A stretch of 64,000 bases of DNA, from contig CM067317.1 of NCBI GenBank assembly GCA_034231615.1, positions 15,467,073-15,531,072 of the forward strand, given 5' to 3'. Made by a program: the position numbers and the translations under genes. This document shows, piece by piece, positions 1 to 12,046 of this stretch (within the stretch, counting starts at the first letter, position 1; each line of letters begins with the position of its first letter). The stretch is from Meghimatium bilineatum (lineage: Eukaryota; Mollusca; Gastropoda; Stylommatophora; Philomycidae). A model generated the notes under the pieces. That model did no database searches. It was given only the letters and a program-made list of their open reading frames with translations, and was not told where the DNA came from.

Positions 1-414
1 CGGAAGGTTATAATAATAACAAACACACAACTTTGGTAACTTTAGCATATTCGGCACAGGAAAAAATATAGCATTATGTTGAAGTAACATAGAGTACATG
101 CATGTATTATATAGTTTACAATAGAGCATACATAGAACATTATAATTTTCATTGGTACCTTGTTGTTAATTGTTAAAGTATTAATAATTTAGTCAATGCA
201 TTCAATGTACTTATAAGTGTGACCTACCCTATTATATGTTTCATCCCTGGTGAATTAATTTTCGATAGCTCTTTATCTTTAAATTTGAGATCAGCAAAGG
301 CGCCGGATGAGTTGAACGTCTTCAGTGCAAAACACACAAGTATAAATAAGACAATATGGAAGTTATCTACAGGGCTAGTAAAGAAGTGAGTGGCAACAGG
401 TACCAGACATAATT
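1..414. other. AT-rich stretch, nothing recognised
   Basis: I see no open frame with domain character, no tandem array and no recognisable element here. It is AT-rich non-coding DNA. Confidence 0.5.
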
Positions 415-765
415 GGCTTTAATAATTGTGGGGAGATCGTCTGAAAAAGTTTGACAGTTGTTGGCAAGGTGGGGACAGGGGGAGGGGGACTTCAAAAAAT
501 AAAGTCAACAATGTACATCAATTTAATTGTTTGAATTTGGATCATTTTTCCAATAACGTGACATAAATCACGTAGTTTTTGCCTACTTTTTCTGTTAAAC
601 CATTTCTTTAAGAGATGTGTTTAAATACGGTTTGATATAATTAAGAAAGTGGAGGGGAAGCGGAGGAGTCCCTGAATATTTTACAGCTGGTTACAAAAGC
701 GGAGGAGGTGGAAAATTGTAACAAAGTGTTAGACATAATTTATGAACAGCCCCTTAGAGAATAAC
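415..765. mobile_element. MITE-like element, degenerate
   Basis: The right end reads TTAGACATAATTTATGAACA, which resembles the terminal sequence GTCCATACATTACGTCAACA of the element at 20636-21411 when reverse-complemented. Purine-rich GGGGGAGGGG tracts lie inside, as in the related pieces near 36120 and 32172. The left end is poorly matched, so the boundaries are approximate. No coding capacity is seen. Membership of the family is inferred from one end only. Confidence 0.3.
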
Positions 766-1029
766 TTCATACCGAAATAAAACTTGAATGGTTAAACAAA
801 TCTGTTGCATTTTTACATAATATTATAACCGGTTCTAAGCAATAACATGTTCCTTTTTTGTTTGTTCTTTTACTATCTACGACATGCTTGATTATATCCA
901 TTTTAGTTCCAGTTTTCATTGAAGTTAATACTTATCTCAGGAGATGTCCTTTACATATTGATTAACACTATCCCAAATGTGTTGCTTGAACCTGAAGCTG
1001 AGAACAGTATAGTAGCGCTCTTAACTGAC

Positions 1030-1262
1030 GTGCTTGTCGTAAGAGGTGACAAAGGAATACCGGAGATGGAGTTGAATTACCCGTCACGAAGATATTAAAG
1101 GTTTTACATAATATAATAGAACATGCTGACGCCGGCTGTGTTAGGCCGAAAAGAGCAAAAATCGCAGCTAAGCTGTAAATCATGATGCATCGTATTACTT
1201 TTTCAGAACTACATTCTGCTAATACAAAAGTTTAAGAACGAACGCGGAAGAAGATGAAGAAG
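1030..1262 (+). mobile_element. SINE-like repeat, variant 2, + strand
   Basis: This copy shares with 8835-9018, 12900-13085, 19015-19245 and 61680-62010 the order: CGTAAGAGGTGACAAAGGA or a variant, a middle block with ATCGCAGC, a CATCCTGCTAAT-like block, then AAGAACGAACGC and a GAAGAAGA tail. A dispersed block with a defined order and a simple 3' tail is typical of a SINE. An apparent short reading frame on the minus strand across it is a by-product and not a gene. Confidence 0.55.
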
Positions 1263-1275
1263 GAAAAGTGGTTAA

Positions 1276-1660
1276 CCCATCTGGCATGTATTGACAAGAT
1301 CGCGAAATAGAAAGAGAAGTAGTTAGCCGATCCGGCCCGGTATGTATTGACAAGATTGCAAAATATAAGAAGTGATTAAACAACCCGGTATGTATTGACA
1401 AGATTGCAAAATATAAGAAGTGATTAAACAACCCGGTATGTATTGACAAGATTGCAAAATATAAGAAGTGATTAAACAACCCGGTATGTATTGACAAGAT
1501 TGCAAAATATAAGAAGTGATTAAACAACCCGGTATGTATTGACAAGATTGCAAAATATAAGAAGTGATTAAACAACCTGGCATGTATTGACAAGATTGCA
1601 CACTATAAAACGTGATTAAACAACCCGGTATGTATTGACAACATCGCGAATTAGATACCG
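1276..1660. repeat. 48-bp minisatellite, about 7 copies
   Basis: The block CCCGGTATGTATTGACAAG recurs at a 48-bp step (near 1335, 1383, 1431, 1479, 1527, 1575 and 1623). Inner copies look nearly identical and the edges are diverged. Because 48 is a multiple of three, long apparent minus-strand frames appear (FNHFLYFAILSIHTG-like repeats). They have no domain character and should not be called genes. Confidence 0.92.
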
Positions 1661-2519
1661 GTCCACGACATTTTATTTACGTGTGCATTAATTATCGCTT
1701 GAAACAACGGGTTTAGTTGCTATGATCGTTACTCTTGGAAGGCTACTTTCTAATTTATTCAAGAAAATCAACTAACTTATCTTAGTATCTCACGGGACCA
1801 CAGAAACAACAGTGTGTCCCAGAAGGGGGGTCACAAACCAATAAAGGTTGAGAATCATAGTCTTACATGTCCGACTTAAGACAAAGGGCATGATCCCATG
1901 GAAAGCTGAATCAACAACTGACTGACTCAAGTATCTTTACAATGATTGTCATAATAATATTTATCCTATCCCCCCACTGTATTTATTTCTTCCTTCCTGC
2001 ATGTGTGTTTCCTCCCATAGTCACACCATATTTACTTATTTTCAGACATCATTCACAGAAGACAACAAATATTTTGACTCTGTTGAAACGGTAAACCAGT
2101 AACTGCAACTATACGTGTGCACTAAAATCACACACACAAATATTTCTGGCACAATCTATCTCACTTTTTAACATTGTTATTGCTCACATTTCCATTTGTT
2201 TTCTAAATAACATCACATTGTGTATGCTTTCATTAACGATATGCCTTATAAAATGTGAAAATTATCCAGAAAATATAGTACAAATAATAACGATTTAAAC
2301 AAATATATACATGCTTGCACTGTTATATTTGGTTATCATGTGAAATCTAATAGAATTATTACTTTATCCAGGTTCTAATTTGTTTATATACATATGTATC
2401 CATTTCCTTTAAATTGGATGTGGATCAAAGTGCTGTAACTGTTGCACTCCAATTATTTCTGTGATGTGCTTTTTTTGTTCAACTTTGTCCACGAGATAGC
2501 AGTTGATTTGGTCTTTTCC
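1661..2519. other. Non-coding, possible hAT-like fragment
   Basis: Mostly AT-rich DNA without a supportable gene. Around 1795-1855 the phrases GGGACCACAG and GGTTGAGAATCATAG resemble the ends of hAT-type non-autonomous elements, which often carry GGTTGAGAACCACTG. I could not pair two ends, so it is only noted. Confidence 0.35.
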
Positions 2520-3000
2520 TCCACTGCTCTTCTCTATGTGTTCTCAATTGATCAACTCTTCTCTATGTGTTCTCAATTGATCAACTCTTCTCTATGTGTT
2601 CTCAATTGATCAACTCTTCTCTATGAGTTCTCAATTGATCAGCTCTTCTCTATGAGTTCTCAATTGATCAGCTCTTCTCTATGAGTTCTCAATTGATCAG
2701 CTCTTCTCTATGAGTTCTCAATTGATCAACTCTTCTCTATGTGTTCTCAGTTGATCAACTCTTCTCTATGTGTTCTCAGTTGATCAGCTCTTCTCTATGA
2801 GTTCTCAATTGATCAACTCTTCTCTATGAGTTCTCAGTTGATCAGCTCTTCTCTATGAGTTCTCAATTGATCAGCTCTTCTCTATGAGTTCTCAATTGAT
2901 CAGCTCTTCTCTATGAGTTCTCAATTGATCAGCTCTTCTCTATGAGTTCTCAATTGATCAGCTCTTCTCTATGAGTTCTCAGTTGATCAACTCTTCTCTT
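2520..3000. repeat. 29-bp minisatellite, about 16 copies
   Basis: The unit contains CTCTTCTCTATG followed by TTCTCAATTGATCAA. Copies alternate between a few single-base variants (GTG or GAG after CTAT, CAA or CAG before CTC). Each unit includes the palindrome TTGATCAA. No frame of interest is present. Confidence 0.93.
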
Positions 3001-3094
3001 TCTCTGTTGGTTTCAGCCTGTTTGGTAATTTTGCCACACATTTTTAAAGGGTGTTCTAACCATATCCATTTTCTACTTTTTACTGTATATCTCT

Positions 3095-3182
3095 ACCACT
3101 ACTGAATACTACTGGATACTACTGGATACTACTGGATACTACTGAATACTACTTGATACTACTGGATACTACTGGATACTAA
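3095..3182. repeat. 10-bp tandem repeat
   Basis: About eight copies of ACTGGATACT, with GAATACT and TTGATACT variants. Confidence 0.9.
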
Positions 3183-4199
3183 TTCCACAACTCATTATTT
3201 GATATCAACTATGGCCATCTAATGCGATTTTAAAACTCAAAATCCAATTTCTGTAATAAATGATGATTTTTCTTCACAAACAACAAGTTGTAAACCGATC
3301 CTACATCTTTAATTAATGATGCCTATGTCGTGCTTGGAAAGAAGACAGTTCTGCTACTGGCACCCGGAACTAGAATTTCAGGTCTCGGTTGTTACTTTAC
3401 ACTCTATTGTGTAATTTTCATATATGTTATGTTGTGATATTGTTTCTATGTTCTGTTTCCACACTACTTGTGAGAATTCAAGAGTGAATTTACTATACAT
3501 GACTAGTGCTTGCTTTAGTTACACTAGTGCATGTTGTTTTACCTATTATTTCTGGCCATATGCATTTCTTCCACATTACCATAACTCCAATTTTTCCAGA
3601 TTTTTTAGCTACACATAACTCTCTTGAGGTTTTATATATATGCTTGACATCCGCTGTTGAGAGCTCACATTTCTATTATATTGTATAAATTCTTGGAAAT
3701 ATATAGGGTCGTCTGTTTGAGGTGAGTTTCGTCTATTGGAACAAAAATGCATTCTTTGAAAGTGATTATATTTTCAAAAGATGCACCATCCCCGTGTCTT
3801 ACCTGTGTCTCAAAGAAGAGCAAAGAATAATTGTTTGTTTTTATGTTCTGTAAAATTAAACTCAAAATAGCCTAAAATAATTGGGAACTAGTCTAGTCCT
3901 ACTGGTACAGTGAACGACGCTACTCCTTCCATCCAACACTTTCGGTCTAAAATTTGTGAAGGAAGGGTAATCCTGGCTGACACACAGGAAATGACCTTAT
4001 TGCCTACACATGTGTAACAGTATGGTATGACTGACGAAAAGCATATACACAGCTATACTATTGAATTGTGAACACAAGACTGTGGTTAACACCCACGGGA
4101 TGGTGATTTATTATATAAATGCAGTACAACACAAAACTATAATAATGAAAAGTAACGGAATAACATCTGGAGTCGGTGTTCGATTTAGACTTCCAGTCG
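3183..4199. other. No gene recognised
   Basis: About 1 kb of AT-rich DNA. The open frames (3424-3688 plus strand, 3665-3865 minus strand) are short, hydrophobic or low in information, and have no domain motif. I see no array or element. Confidence 0.5.
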
Positions 4200-4475
4200 T
4201 GTGATCTCAACTGTACTGTTTCCGTATTCTATTAGATTCTGCACATTAATTCTCTGCCAATGTGCTACCACAGTTCCCTATTTAAGTGGGATCGCACTGG
4301 TGACGACTAGTGGATTAAATGTTCAAAGTGATTTTTTTCTAAGACCCTCGGAGCTGTCTCTTGGAGCTACGGAGTTACATACTATGTCTTACTTTCTGCA
4401 TTTGGGTGCAGCTATGTTGAGAGGGACAGACATTTGGGGTAACCCATGTACACGGAAGTAAATCATCTACGACTC
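4200..4475 (+). mobile_element. SINE family with GAGCTACGGAGTTAC core
   Basis: The core GAGCTACGGAGTTACATACT is shared with copies at 5580-5810 and 29530-29755. All three end in a similar block, here AACCCATGTACACGGAAG, followed by an AATCATCTACG-like end. The first part is too diverged here to show a tRNA-like head, which is clearer in the copy at 5580. An 86-codon open frame covers this copy but follows the repeat, so it is not a gene. Confidence 0.5.
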
Positions 4476-4497
4476 CTTATTAACCTTTTCAACCTAT

Positions 4498-4662
4498 TTC
4501 TTCTTCTTCTTCAGCGTTCATTCTCAAACTCCTGCTGAATTCTCTTGTAGCAGGACCATTGTCCTACTATATTTCCAGCAAGATGTTGTCCAGAGAATGG
4601 AAATGCGTTGTGTCGCCGTTTTATTTGCGCCAATGGCCCGACACATCCGTCTTCGGCGGAAA
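4498..4662 (-). mobile_element. SINE with (GAA)n tail, minus strand
   Basis: Read on the + strand it starts CTTCTTCTTCTTCAGCGTTC, continues with CATTCTCAAACTCCTGCTG and a GTAGTCCAGAGAA-like block, and ends with CCGACACATCCGTCTTCGGC. The sense strand is therefore minus, with a (GAA)n tail. Many further copies lie in the window: 4843-4996, 23301-23462, 41221-41655 (split), 50012-50170 (+) and partial ones elsewhere. No coding frame. Confidence 0.7.
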
Positions 4663-4842
4663 CCTATTTCAAAAACAAATCATTTACATTAATAGACCAA
4701 CACGGAACCTATCTAAGTTCAAAGAAACAAATGGAAATAAGAGTACGAATATCTTACAATTAATTCTTGGAAAAACAACAACATATGTCTTGAAAAAAGG
4801 GTGGTGGACACAGATTACATATTGGAAAAAATCGGTCCTGCA

Positions 4843-4996
4843 TTTCTTCTTCTTCTTCAGCGTTCATTCTCAAACTCCCGCTGAATCTCTGTCCTACTAG
4901 ATTTCCAGCAGGATGTAGTCCAGAGAACGGAAATACGTTGTGTTGCCATTTTATTTGCACCAATGGTCCGACACATCCGTCTTCGGCGGGGTCCTG
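4843..4996 (-). mobile_element. SINE with (GAA)n tail, second copy
   Basis: Same order of blocks as 4498-4662, about 190 bp further on and in the same orientation. It lacks a short piece in the middle around the TAGCAGGACCATTG block. The two closely spaced copies suggest either two insertions or a local duplication. Confidence 0.68.
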
Positions 4997-5579
4997 CATT
5001 TCAAACACAGATATATAAATATTGATTAATGAATAATGATTGATGATCAATATTTCAATGTCTCTAAATGTAGAATCGTTGCGCAATGATAAAGCGCGAT
5101 CTACATTATAGACTGAATGAGTTCAATCTAATATAAGCTGCTCGCCATCTGAAATATATCACCCTTGTTTATGATCAGAACTCCTGCGCACTGTTAAATA
5201 ATACAATCCGGATGCCTACATGTGCTGGCTGTTTCATGTTCTAGGTACGTTCATTGTTCTTGCAGCGTAAAAACAAGAAAAGTTGCATAGTTGTAGTGCC
5301 GGTACAGGAAACTCAATCTGATATCCATTGTCTAACTGGTTCTGGTAACGTGTGTTGAACCTATTCAAAGGAGCGCATGTCTATTGAAAATCGCTTTTTT
5401 TGGAGAATGAATAAGGCAACTTCAAGACGTTCGTACTTTGATGATTATTGAACTATAAGATTATGAGTTTGTCACTATTTTTCGCATGTCATGCGGTAGA
5501 ATTTTACTTTCTCATGTCGTGCGATAGAGTTTTACTTTCAGTTCCAGATTAGTATTTGTCTGACATACATTTGTGGATT
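4997..5579. other. No gene recognised
   Basis: Unique-looking AT-rich DNA. The block ATGTCATGCGGTAGAATTTT and a variant with CGATAGAG recur about 30 bp apart near 5485-5535, a short local duplication. Nothing else is supported. Confidence 0.45.
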
Positions 5580-5810
5580 TTCCTGACGTAGTGGCTACGA
5601 CATTCACGTTGTGCTCAAAAGGTCGCGGGTTCAAATCCGGTCTTGTTTATAAGTGGATTTTTTCTGAGATCCCATGAAATTATTGTTTGAGCTACAGAGT
5701 TACGCACTATGAGTTGTAATCTAGCCATGCCGCGTGCCGCATTGTTTATAGGGACGAAGCACATATAGGGTAACTGGAGTACAATAAAGTCGATCGTCTT
5801 CGTATTTTGA
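5580..5810 (+). mobile_element. tRNA-derived SINE
   Basis: The head contains GTAGTGGCTACGACATTCA and a B-box-like GGTTCAAATCC near 5628, as in a tRNA gene. This is followed by the core GAGCTACAGAGTTACGCACT and an end with GGTAACTGGAGTACAATAAA. RNA polymerase III promoter boxes at the head plus a shared body define a tRNA-derived SINE. It is the best-preserved head of the family that includes 4200-4475 and 29530-29755. Confidence 0.65.
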
Positions 5811-6184
5811 GTCTGGTTTTTTTATGTGAAACCTTAACAGGGTTGTGCACGTCCTGATAACTGGACAGTCGCCTACTCTGAAAAGTGGGGGAGGGGCAGG
5901 AGACTGTCGTGGCCATATAGCTATCTCGACACATAACATAAATGAAATCGTTGATTCCTCCTAGTAGACCCAGCATCGGGCTTAATCACAGTGGGAATCA
6001 TAAGTTGGAGCATTTCGCATCACAAAATACGTCATTAGTCGCATCCTGCCATATATATGGCAAGACATCAAAGAACACATGACCGCAATGCTCGACGAGG
6101 CGCGATGTCTAGTGTGAAGATCGACAGGTATTGATGAAATCTTTGATAATGTCAGCGTACTTCCAAGATATTCTACATCATTTA
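5811..6184. other. Intergenic, fragment of a dispersed repeat
   Basis: Around 6030-6060 the block TTAGTCGCATCCTGCCATAT is the reverse complement of a block near 61730 (CCATATATGTCATAAGATGC), so a piece of the same SINE-like repeat is probably present on the minus strand. No gene is supported. Confidence 0.35.
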
Positions 6185-6653
6185 TCCTTCTCATCAGCGG
6201 TATCAGCACCATCATCAACATCATAACCACCACCATCAACATCATAACCACCACCGTCAACATCATAACCACCACCGTCAACATCATAACCACCACCATC
6301 AACATAATATCCACCATCATCACCATCATAACCACCACCATCAACATCATAACCACCATCATCAACATCATAACCACCATCATCAACATCATAACCACCA
6401 TCATCAACATCATAACCACCATAATTAACATCATAACCACCATCACTACTATCAACATCATAACCACCACCATCATCAACATCATAACACCACCATCATC
6501 AACATCATAACCACCACCATCATCAACATCATAACCACCACCATCATCAACATCATAACCACCACTACTATCATCAACATCATAACCACCACCACTATCA
6601 TCGTCATCATAGTCATACCATACCAGATATCTTAACCACCATAGTCATAATCA
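6185..6653. repeat. CATCATAACCACCAC microsatellite/minisatellite
   Basis: An imperfect run of CATCATAACCACCA units about 15 bp long, with CATCATCAA variants. The minus strand reads as a poly-MMLMMVV frame, which is an artefact of the repeat. The array is interrupted by the LINE fragment at 6654-7398 and resumes for about 70 bp afterwards. Confidence 0.92.
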
Positions 6654-7398
6654 CATCTTCTTCTACTTCTTCTTCTTTCGTTCACTTGAAACATGTCTAT
6701 ATCTGTAATTCTGTCTCCTGAATAAAACTCACTGTCTTTTGTAGTTCATACAGTGTCCCATAGAGTTTTGATTCCAGTGTTGTTTCCTCTAGCCAATATG
6801 TCTGCCTCAGCGTTTCATGCTCAGAACACCCTTGAACTATATGTTTGGCACTCTGTGCTGCCTGTCCACATGTACACATGGCCGTGTTGCCAATCGTGAA
6901 CTCTGTATACATGTGACTGCGGAGTCGGTTGTGTCCTGTTCTGAGACGTAGAATTATAACTTGTTCTGATCTGTTCATAATATGATAGTCATCTTGTGTT
7001 GGTGTTTGTGGCTTTCTTATTGACTTGATAATCTGTTTTTTCTGATGGTAGGTGATTGGTATATCTGGTTGGTCTTCGGCAGCACCTTCCTTAGCCAGTT
7101 GGTCTGCTTTTTCATTTCCTGGTATTCCACAGTGAGAGGGTATCCACTGCATGGTTACCCTATACTGGTAAGACAATTCACTAAGTAGTTTTTTCAAGTC
7201 TGTTAGTTTTCCAGACTGGAGAGCTTGAAGCACTGACCTTGCATCTGTCAGGAATACCACAGGCTGTAGGTCAGAGTTGGAGTTCAGCAGTTTTTTTAGC
7301 TACCACACTAATTGCCTGGATTTTTGCATCATAATTATTGTAGAATGTCCCTGTCGGTGTTCTGATTGTATCTATAGGCTTGTGTGGATATTCTATAT
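6654..7398 (-). mobile_element. 3' end of an I-type LINE, inserted in a microsatellite
   Basis: This is a second, 5'-truncated copy of the LINE at 25976-28907. The minus-strand frame 6697-7260 (187 codons) covers the end of the RNase H domain (VVFLTDARS is split, then [20 protein letters not shown]) and a C-terminal Cys/His cluster (MCTCGQ...H...C). A run of seven T near 7297, against six in the other copy, shifts the frame upstream. The 10-bp direct repeat GTCATAATCA lies at 6644-6653 and 7399-7408 and is the likely target-site duplication. The sequence is close to the intronic copy, so the insertion is relatively young. Confidence 0.85.
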
Positions 7399-7475
7399 GT
7401 CATAATCATTATCATAATCATCATTATGATTATTACCACCATTATCACCACCACTATCATCACCATCATTATCAA
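7399..7475. repeat. Continuation of the CAT/CAC-rich array
   Basis: Runs of CATCATTATGATTATTACCA and CACCACTATCATCACC resume right after the LINE fragment. This shows that the array was split by the insertion. Confidence 0.8.
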
Positions 7476-8104
7476 TAGCAACAACAAACGAAATGAATTT
7501 AGTTTATGTGGTGCCAGAGTGTGCACAGGGGAGCCATAATGCCTAGTAACAAACTAAGAACATAGCTGCTTCACTGGGTTCTTTTTTTTTAAAGAAGTAT
7601 TATATTTTGGAGATTACAAACTCTTGTTTACCCCAGCCACGTTGACAATTCATTCAATATTTTTACCTTCAGATCTTATGTTATTGAAATAATAAAGCAG
7701 TTATTTTTCGTGCCTCCTGTTCTCTAATGAGGATAAGAAAAAATAATGTGTTCTTCTTTGTGTAATTGTGATTTTGTATGACATCAGAGCTGTTACGTAC
7801 AGCCTGTGCTGTCTTATGTTGTCACTATTGATAATGCGTGGTGCAGGGCAGTTCTCTCTTCTCCTATGAGAAAGATTTTTCCACATAAAGGGATTGCAAT
7901 ATTAAGCATCACTAACATGAAGAAACAAACCTGATTCCTTGAAGCTTTTGTATGTTTTGTTTTCTTTTTATATTTCTCAATTTGTGATTCATGTTGCGTG
8001 AGATTATAAGTTGCATTTATATCATGTCTATTCTCTGCAGCCTTTGCATTTATGAAATGTGGTTTATTTTTGTTCACCGTTGATAGCTGTATTCTTTCTT
8101 AAGA
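7476..8104. other. No gene recognised
   Basis: AT-rich DNA. The minus-strand frames at 7701-8077 have no recognisable motif. Nothing else is supported. Confidence 0.45.
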
Positions 8105-8430
8105 AACAGATTAAAATAATAGAAGGAACAATGGTTTACATGTAATAGTGGTTAAACGTCACAATGTTTAGATGTAACAGTGGTTAAATATAACAATAGT
8201 TAGATGTAACAATGGTTAAATATAACAATAGTTAGATGTAACAGTGGTTAAATATAACAATAGTTAGATGTAACAGTGGTTAAATGTACAACGGTTAGAT
8301 TTATCAGTGGTTAAATGTAAGCATGGTTAGATGTAGCAGTGGTTAAATATAACAATATTTAGATGTAATAGTGGTTAAATATAACAATAGTTAGATGTAA
8401 CAGTGGTTAAATGTAACAATTGTTAAATTT
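8105..8430. repeat. 32-bp minisatellite
   Basis: Units alternate GTAACAGTGGTTAAATATAA and CAATAGTTAGATGTAACAG, about 32 bp per pair and ten pairs or so. Each unit is itself made of two related 16-bp halves. A weak echo occurs at 8590-8650. Confidence 0.88.
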
Positions 8431-8834
8431 AAACTTTTGTTACTGCATGTTTTCCTGTGAAGGAGTGCAGTGGGACTTTCTATGGGCTGTGGAAATAAAG
8501 TCCGCATTGCCATAGCAGACGCCGCGACATGTACAAGAAAGATTTAGTTTAGGAAAGTTAAACTTAAAGGTTTAGCAGGAAGGTTAAATTTAGCAGTGGA
8601 TAAATGTAACAATGGTTGTATGTAAGAAAATAAAATGTAATAATATGTAACAATTGCTGCAAAGCTCTAATCCAACAGAAGGAATTTGTAACGGTGTAGT
8701 GAACTTTTGTTAATACCTCGTTTAACACATCCATGCTAAGATAACACACCCCAATGCTGACGAAGCCTCATATAGGAGCAAAGAATAACAACAGTGTTTA
8801 CATTCATGTATGTAGTAATAAATGACTAAAGAGG

Positions 8835-9018
8835 CTATGGGATGGAGTTTATTGTTCCATCCCACACGAAATCATAGTTACTCAGACGCAGTGCTGAATT
8901 TGAATAGGTCACCCCGAAAGGCGCTGATATCGCAGCAAAGCAATGACACGACGTATTCCGATCTCCGGACCACATCCTGCTAATATGTAAGAACGAACGC
9001 AGATGGAAAAGAAGACAC
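8835..9018 (+). mobile_element. SINE-like repeat, variant 2, + strand
   Basis: Ordered blocks are GGAGTTTATTGTTCCATCCC, GGCGCTGATATCGCAGC, CCACATCCTGCTAATA and AAGAACGAACGCAGA, with a purine-rich tail. Same family as 1030-1262. No coding capacity. Confidence 0.6.
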
Positions 9019-9654
9019 GTGATAGCACACACAAATAAATATCAGGAAAATATGTATAGCATTATATTATTTACTGCTAGAGCTTTTACTTCGGGTTTTA
9101 CTAGCCTTCTACCGGACATACCAACACAGTACACATCTAGAAGCTGATATGTGTAAACAGTGAGTCTTTCCTTCTACCAGACTTACAATCATGATACATG
9201 CCACTTCTAGAAGATTATATGTGTAAACAGTAAGATTTTTATCCTAGTAAAAACCCTCCAGTATTCATCTTTAAATTAATAAGTGTTTTATTGTTATATG
9301 TCCTGATGTTCCCCACTCGTTAATTATTTTTTTTATGTTGTATGTCCTGTTGTCCCTCGCCAATGTGTTAAATATTCTGTGTTATATGTCCTGATGTCCT
9401 CACTCATGGGTTAAATGTACTATGTCATGTTGTGCCCCACTAGTAGTCATTCTAAATTTTAGAAACTAGTACTCGTTCTAAATTTTAGAAAATAGTGCTC
9501 ATTCCAAATTTTCTTTTAAAACTATAAAGTGGCGGGTGATAACGAATGTGTTTTCTATCGTTGATAAATTAATGATTTCCTCCAGAACGCAATAACAGAC
9601 TACGCAAGTATTGTTCCGAGAATTTCTTAATGGTTCTTGATTCTTGATTAGAAA
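9019..9654. other. No gene; weak ~50-bp repeats
   Basis: Between about 9290 and 9435 the phrase TTATATGTCCTGATGT recurs three times with variants at roughly 50-60 bp. CATTCTAAATTTTAGAAA-like pieces recur at 9445-9510. Otherwise nothing. Confidence 0.45.
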
Positions 9655-12000
9655 CTGGCTTCACAGCACGCAGGATTTTCCCATAAGTGCTCCGCCCCCC
9701 CGCCCCCCCCACTCCAGCAGCCATTCCAGTGTATGTAGACTCAGAGTCCCTGTCAGATGTCGATTGTGTGATCTTCGGGACTTTGCAAAATATTTTATTT
9801 TCCTGCCCTCACCTCTAGACACTCCCATTTTTAACATTCTCTGTATGTGTACGTTCTCAACCTCATTGACATCATCATAATCTTGAAATGAATTTATTAC
9901 TGCTTTGATTAAGTCTGGTTTATCTTTTCTCAGCATTGTGCCGTCTATCGCCGCATTGCCTGCCAATAAGTCGGCTCTCTCGTTTCCTCTGACCCCAGCA
10001 TGACCAGGGCAGTATATCCATGTAATTCTCTTGACAACTGAACTGTTCAATACATCCCACCATTATTTTCTTAGCATGAACTTTTCTATCTTGCACAGCA
10101 TGCTTTGAGAGTCTGTGCGTATTACCGAGTGTGTTGATGTATCAGTTATCAACCAATTAAGTGCTGCTGTAACTCCCTCCATCTCCATCCTCATGCTCGA
10201 TGTGACAGTAGAATATGCTGAAGATTTCTCAACCAACTTCACGCCATTTCTGTAGGCAACAAAACCCCAGCCGCTTTTATTTGTGTTTCTGCTAACAGAT
10301 CCATCTGTGTATATAATTATGTCTTGTGGTTTCGAGTGTAGTTGGGCGAGTTCGTGCACTGTATCCTGGCCCTGACTGCCGTCCATTTTCGACACGCATT
10401 ATCTAGTTGTATTATTACTTTAGTCAGTGATTTCTTCTCAGTGTCTACCTCCACCCATTCACTGCCCTTTCCTATTTCTTCCAATTCACATAATCTTTGC
10501 AGTGTGTCTTCGGCCTCTGCCATCCATGATCTGCCACTCTTGATTCGTTTTCCCTTTCACTCATCTAGACGTTGGTGTTATAGATGGTGGTTGTATTCTG
10601 TCACTTTAAGGTACGACCTAATTTGTGCTACCTGATGTCGCACTCTAAAGCTTGGGAGATCAAGCAGAAATCCTATAGCAGAGATGGGTGTATCTCTAGT
10701 ACACCCCAGTACTGCTCTCATTGCCTCATGTTGGACTTTTTCAAATATATCGACCTGTGTCTGTGACAGTGTTAGTAGGCCGAGGCCATAATCTATGACA
10801 GATAGCACCATCACTTGCAGAAGCAGAAAAAGTACCCATTGCTGCATGTCGAAGGTCACCATAACCGTGATAACATTGATCCCTCTTTTTGCCATCTGAA
10901 TCATATTTATGACGTGTTTGTTGAATGGGAGACGTCTATCAAAGATTATCGCAATATATTTAAGGTCCTGTTCTCTTTCAATGAATGAGCCCATGAAACT
11001 AACAGCTGGCAGTGTGTCATTGACCAGATTATTATTTAAGGAGTACCGGACGACCTTTGCCTTCGAGGGATTGATCACAGCGTTGTATGTTCTGCACCAT
11101 ATCGACAATTGATCTAGTCCATTATGTACACTGTCAGCGATATCTGTTCTGTTCCTGCCCATGTTGTATAGTAGGATATCATCAGCGTATGTTAGAACTC
11201 TACAATTGCTGGAGGTTTGAAATTGAGAAATTCTCAATGTATACACATTAAACAGTACTGGGGACAGAGGAGATCCTTGTGGCAGACCAGGTGCTATTGT
11301 TCTGATCTCAGACGTCCAGGATCACACCTCAGAGCGGCTTTTCTACAGATTAGCACATTTGCTATCTAGCGTATGATCCAGGGGTGGATATCTTGTTCCC
11401 TTAGAATGTCGATGAGATGGGTGTAGCTAACTCTATTGTATGCATCTTCCAGGTCTATCGCTGCAACTGCAGATTCTTCTTTATTCTGAAAACCTTCATA
11501 AACTTCATATGCAAGAACTGCTGCATTTGTCTCTTCTTGATCTGTATGCACTTAGGTTATTTGGGAGAACGACTTTTATATCTAGTTCCCTGATTGTGCG
11601 TCTAGCAACAATTCGTTCCAGAATCTTACCGTACACATGATGATGCGATAACCTTTTATATCCGTAGAATCATTGCCTGGTTTTGGCACGGGTATAAGAT
11701 AGCTATGTAGCCACTCCTCTGGTACTATTCCTGTTTTTAGACATAATCGTCTGTTATTTTAGCTAGCATATTCTCCACAATGTCCTTGAGTAAGCTGTAC
11801 CTGATTCCATCCAGGCCTGGAGCTCCATCGGATGCATTCTTAATATATAATAGCTAGTTGCACTTCTTTAACATCTGTAAGCTGGTCTTCTTTGGTTCTA
11901 AAATCCGTGATGGATGTCATGGTATGCAGAATAACTTTGCGCTGATCCAAGTCACCCTGATTAGTTTGTTGAAGATATATATCAAAGAAAGCTTAATGGA
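9655..12000 (-). mobile_element. Decayed LINE with RT and RNase H remnants
   Basis: Read 5' to 3' on the minus strand: a decayed reverse-transcriptase start near 11800-11830 (a PGLDGI-like motif); a frame at 11366-11551 with AAIDLEDAYNRV, the first catalytic Asp region; a frame at 10578-11246 with LTYADDILLY, the catalytic YADD box; then RNase H pieces at 10063-10395 (IIYTDGSVSRN) and 9661-10050 (IYCPGHAGVRGNERADLLAG). Stops and frameshifts separate the pieces, so it is dead. It is distinct in sequence from the LINE at 25976-28907, although both belong to RNase H-bearing clades. No endonuclease part or target-site duplication was found. Confidence 0.85.
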
Positions 12001-12046
12001 TTCATGAGCAATCGACGAACTAGAAGATGTTATTAATTCTTAATAT

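Noticed and set aside
4201-4461. 86-codon + strand frame
   Set aside because: It coincides with a dispersed SINE copy whose core recurs at 5690 and 29638.
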